Below are positions 13,734 through 16,431 of a stretch of 16,431 nt of DNA, piece after piece (within the stretch, counting starts at the first letter, position 1; each line of letters begins with the position of its first letter). Source of the stretch: Vallitaleaceae bacterium (GTDB lineage: Bacteria; Bacillota; Clostridia; Lachnospirales; Vallitaleaceae); contig JAQICP010000430.1 of the NCBI GenBank assembly GCA_027858555.1, positions 1 to 16,431 on the forward strand, written 5' to 3'. A program made the position numbers and the translations under genes. Below the pieces are notes generated by a model. The model was given only the letters and a program-made list of their open reading frames with translations. It had not been told where the DNA came from and did no database searches.

Positions 13734-14846
13734 CTAAGCAGTTAATGTCTTTTCAAATCTACTATTAGCAAGTAGGAATGTAATAATACCTACCCCAAGA
13801 TATATGCCGGATGCTAAAAGCACAAAGCCCATATCGCCATTGTCGATAATACTTTCTTTGAATCCTTGAATCAAATAATACGTTGGTAAGAATTTGATCC
13901 AAAGTGGTTCCCAACTGGGAATAAAATACGCTATAGCCGGTAACATAAAGGCCATCATAAGAAAGTAGATTGCTCCAAAAGCTTGGGTCAGGTTAGTAAA
14001 GAAGCTAGCCACCCATAGACCCAGCGATGAGAAGAAAAATGCAGATGGTAATAGTAATAGGATAACCATTAAGTAGTTCGCCTTAAAACCCATGACCGCA
14101 AGCAGAATAGCGAATGTGGTTAATGTGGTAACCGTCATGAGTACCAATACCTGACTCATCAGATACTGCCATACTCTCGAAGCCGTAATTGCATATGCCT
14201 TGATGATACCTTGTTGTCTGTCTAAGAAGATGTATGCTGCAATGATGAATAATCCCATCATACTGCCGTTAAAGGTCAATAGTGCAGGTAGTGCACTCTC
14301 TCTAGAATTCAAGTGATCATAATCCGCGTCAAGTGCTACAACTTTTTGGTTTGAAGCTAGATTAGCAATGGTCATAATATCTTCAATATGAATAATCATA
14401 TACAGATTCTGTAATCGTTCTGATTCGTACCCTTGAATATAATACTCATAAGTTAACTTGCTTATATCATCCCCTGAGATGTAAGCACTTGCTGAAGGTC
14501 TGTCCTTCTTAGACAATGCTATAAGGTTGTCTCTATTATCTATTAGGTATATTCTCTGATCTTCTGATTCAATAAGTCTGACATCCATCATCTCTTTATC
14601 TAATTCTAACGCTACTATTTCTATCTCACCATCGAGATCCTGACTAAGCAAAGGTGATATGAATTGTTCTTCTACTGCAGCTGGCATATCAAGCATCAGA
14701 TACTCATCTGATATGTTTTTAATGTTTTCAGGTATAAAAACCAGTAGGACCGTGATAATGATAACCGCCATCAAGATTTCAATATAGAAGTAGAAGCCTT
14801 TTGATGATAATTTCAATTCTTTCGTAAAACTATACCATAATTTCAT
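13734..14846 (-). CDS. ABC-2 type transporter permease, first subunit
   Basis: A 370-residue ABC-2 type permease with the same layout as its partner downstream: one span near 20-40, a long extracytoplasmic domain (about 41-195), then about five spans, ending with FLLANSRFEKTL. The cytoplasmic loop after the second span reads LDRQQGIIKAYAITASRVWQ, equivalent to the ATPase-contact loop of this family. The ATG at 14844-14846 directly follows the TAA of the ATPase gene with no gap, and a GGGGG inside that gene's last codons serves as ribosome binding site, so the two genes are translationally coupled. Sequence similarity between the two permeases is low by eye, so they are probably an old heterodimer and not a recent duplication. 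Confidence 0.9.
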   Translation of the reverse strand: MKLWYSFTKELKLSSKGFYFYIEILMAVIIITVLLVFIPENIKNISDEYLMLDMPAAVEEQFISPLLSQDLDGEIEIVALELDKEMMDVRLIESEDQRIYLIDNRDNLIALSKKDRPSASAYISGDDISKLTYEYYIQGYESERLQNLYMIIHIEDIMTIANLASNQKVVALDADYDHLNSRESALPALLTFNGSMMGLFIIAAYIFLDRQQGIIKAYAITASRVWQYLMSQVLVLMTVTTLTTFAILLAVMGFKANYLMVILLLLPSAFFFSSLGLWVASFFTNLTQAFGAIYFLMMAFMLPAIAYFIPSWEPLWIKFLPTYYLIQGFKESIIDNGDMGFVLLASGIYLGVGIITFLLANSRFEKTLTA

Positions 14847-15701
14847 TTAAATAAGCCCCCGTCCCGTTCCCTTGATAAAGATTTCCTCAAGGGTTGCCTC
14901 CTTCGTATGCATGGTTTGAATGTCAGACTGCCCGATGATGTCTTGTAATTTCTTCTTGTCATTTTCTTCTATTGTTGATAGAGATTCATTGATGGTTTCA
15001 CCATCTTTGATATACTCAACTTCTACTAATTTATCGCCATACTGCATTTTCAGATTCTTAGGAGAATCGATTAACTTGATGTCACCATCTACAATGAAAG
15101 CTACTCTATCACATAATTCATCAGCAATATACATATTGTGAGTTGTGAGAAAAACCGTAACGCCCTTTTTATTCTCAGCTTTTATAATATCTTTGATATC
15201 AGCTGCAATAGATGGGTCGAGACCAGTTGTTGGCTCATCAAGGAACCATAATGTAGGATTATTAATCATCGATCTGGCAAATGTGAGTCTATGTTTCATC
15301 CCTTTTGAGAACTCACCAGCTTTGATATTGCCCTTATCACCAAGACCTACTAAGTCCAGAAGAAATTGTGGTTCTTTGGTTTCTACGTCAAAGAGTTTTC
15401 GATAAAAATCAAGATTCTCTTTGGCGGTCATCTTACTGTACACATTAGACTGCTCAAAAGACATGCCGATCCGATTGAACATCTCATTTTTGATATGCTT
15501 CACATCATATCCAGCAACTGTGACTTCACCTTCTTGTAATTTCAACAGACCTGTTAAAATATTCTGAGTTGTTGATTTGCCTGCGCCAGAAGGACCTAAG
15601 AATCCAAATACTTCACCTTCTTTCACTTCAAAACTAACATCTTTCACCGCGTACTTACCGTCCTTATTATAGGAGTGGCTTAGCCCATTTACTTTAATCA
15701 T
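14847..15701 (-). CDS. ABC transporter ATP-binding protein (ABC-2 exporter)
   Basis: A 284-residue nucleotide-binding subunit. Walker A is GPSGAGKST (36-44), the Q-loop glutamine is Q84 (SFEQSNVY), and the signature is a variant, EFSKGMKHRL (130-139), in place of LSGGQ. Walker B is LWFLDEP (151-157) with E156 as catalytic base, the D-loop is GLDP (160-163) and H188 lies in LTTHNMY. The FSKGM signature and the C-terminal extension (about 215-284) are typical of DrrA/CcmA-like exporter ATPases. The ATG at 15699-15701 has GGAGG just upstream, supplied by the last codons of the TetR gene, and overlaps that gene by eight bases. It powers the two permeases encoded next. Confidence 0.95.
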   Translation of the reverse strand: MIKVNGLSHSYNKDGKYAVKDVSFEVKEGEVFGFLGPSGAGKSTTQNILTGLLKLQEGEVTVAGYDVKHIKNEMFNRIGMSFEQSNVYSKMTAKENLDFYRKLFDVETKEPQFLLDLVGLGDKGNIKAGEFSKGMKHRLTFARSMINNPTLWFLDEPTTGLDPSIAADIKDIIKAENKKGVTVFLTTHNMYIADELCDRVAFIVDGDIKLIDSPKNLKMQYGDKLVEVEYIKDGETINESLSTIEENDKKKLQDIIGQSDIQTMHTKEATLEEIFIKGTGRGLI

Positions 15702-16320
15702 AATTGCCTCCTTTATAAAATGCTTTTTTTAACATATTCACATTTTGTAAAATATCTTTCATTGCAACTTCCATATCAAGTTCCTCGTTCTCAGGTATCG
15801 TTTGGATATATTGCTCAGATGTCTTTTCCATTGTCCACTGCACTATACTCAGAGCTCTTTGTATATCTACATCTTCTTTGAATAGAGAAAAATCAATATT
15901 CTTATGATAAAAATCATAATACGCAGATGGTATGAATTTCTCTACAATTGCTTTTAATTCCTCTAGAGATTTTGTTCTCATCAGATTTGCCGCAAATGAC
16001 TTAAGTCCTGGATACTTAATAGTGAGTTCCAGCTTATACCGAGCAACTGCAAATAATCTTTCAAATATATCAGTTTCTACAACACCGACTTCCTCAATGA
16101 TTTCACGGGTGGTTTTAGAATAGAGAAACTCAATTAAATAGTCATACAAGATCTCTTTACTATTGAAATAGTGATATAACAAACCTTTAGATATACCTGC
16201 ATTTTTAACAATATTATTAGTAGATGCTTTTTTATAACTATTTTCTCCAAATTCATACATAGCACTGTTAATTAATGCATGTCGTTTTTCTGGGTTCATT
16301 TTTTGTAAAACATCTTCCAA
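15694..16320 (-). CDS. TetR/AcrR-family transcriptional repressor
   Basis: A TetR-family regulator of 208 residues. The N-terminal helix-turn-helix (about 12-55) reads ALINSAMYEFGENSYKKAST, followed by the recognition part NNIVKNAGISKGLLYHYFNS, the family's hallmark. The rest (about 60-208) is the helical ligand-binding and dimer domain, whose ligand cannot be predicted. I set the start at the TTG at 16318-16320 because a strong GGAGG (16328-16332) lies seven bases upstream. An ATG at 16336-16338 and a GTG at 16369-16371 are in frame, but neither has a ribosome binding site, and the GTG falls inside the operator region. It overlaps the ABC ATPase gene by eight bases. The repeated TGGTCA/TGACC sites upstream suggest it represses itself and the exporter until a substrate binds. 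Confidence 0.9.
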   Translation of the reverse strand: MEDVLQKMNPEKRHALINSAMYEFGENSYKKASTNNIVKNAGISKGLLYHYFNSKEILYDYLIEFLYSKTTREIIEEVGVVETDIFERLFAVARYKLELTIKYPGLKSFAANLMRTKSLEELKAIVEKFIPSAYYDFYHKNIDFSLFKEDVDIQRALSIVQWTMEKTSEQYIQTIPENEELDMEVAMKDILQNVNMLKKAFYKGGNYD

Positions 16321-16352
16321 CTCATCACCTCCATCCATATAACTCAGTTGTT

Positions 16353-16431
16353 TGGTCACTTGTTTGACCACTGACTTAATCGGTCACTGACCACTTCGGT
16401 CTATAAATATATTATACTGCCGCTGACCACT
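16353..16431. promoter_or_regulatory. Operator-promoter region of the TetR-ABC exporter operon
   Basis: Four clusters of the same half-site occur. TGGTCA-6 bases-TGACCA is an inverted repeat at 16353-16370. GGTCA-C-TGACC is a near-contiguous palindrome at 16382-16392, with CGGTC nearby (16397-16401). TGACCACT sits at the right edge (16424-16431). A perfect -10 TATAAT on the minus strand lies at 16416-16411; its -35 would be at or beyond the window edge. The sites flank the -10 and lie in the predicted leader, as expected for TetR autorepression. Confidence 0.65.

Noticed and set aside
16321..16371. Longer TetR gene starting at GTG 16371 or ATG 16338
   Set aside because: Neither start has a ribosome binding site; the GTG lies inside the operator, and the strong GGAGG site is placed for the TTG at 16320.

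Overview
This window comes from a low-GC, Gram-positive-type anaerobe, most likely a clostridium. The signs are AT-rich intergenic DNA, strong GGAGG ribosome binding sites, frequent GTG/TTG starts, sigma-A-like promoters, an era-recO cluster, a molybdenum hydroxylase cluster and a giant 2-hydroxyacyl-CoA dehydratase activase. I cannot name the species. Every gene I can support lies on the minus strand, so transcription runs from high to low coordinates. No rRNA, tRNA, CRISPR array, transposase or phage gene was seen.

From right to left the units are as follows. (1) 16431-12715: a TetR-family repressor with an array of TGGTCA/TGACC half-sites over its promoter and leader, followed in tight coupling by an ABC ATPase and two ABC-2 type permeases. 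This looks like an autoregulated exporter. (2) 12680-12263: a 13-bp tandem repeat array, then a 72-residue membrane protein with its own terminator. (3) 12042-10716: a four-helix membrane protein behind a good promoter, a structured intergenic repeat, then a degenerate receiver domain fused to a zinc ribbon, and a terminator. (4) 10631-5464: an HD-domain phosphohydrolase followed by a 1441-residue activase/dehydratase-like protein, closed by a long hairpin terminator. (5) 5252-2066: era, recO, a small coiled-coil protein with an acidic tail and a lipoprotein, in one operon with short gaps, promoter and terminator at its two ends. (6) 2063-1: two tandem copies of the structured repeat, a near-consensus promoter, a leader of about 185 nt ending in a terminator-like hairpin, then a MobA/MocA-like nucleotidyltransferase, the FAD subunit and the (start of the) 2Fe-2S subunit of a xanthine-dehydrogenase-type molybdenum hydroxylase. 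The catalytic Mo subunit is presumably beyond the left edge.

The most unusual items are the roughly 100-bp structured repeat (three copies, same orientation, with one compensatory base-pair change), the possible attenuator ahead of the molybdenum hydroxylase operon, the receiver-like protein whose phosphoacceptor Asp is replaced by Asn, and the 13-bp tandem array. Several start codons are corrected here from ribosome binding sites: the TetR gene (TTG), recO, the HD protein, the receiver-zinc ribbon protein and the lipoprotein.
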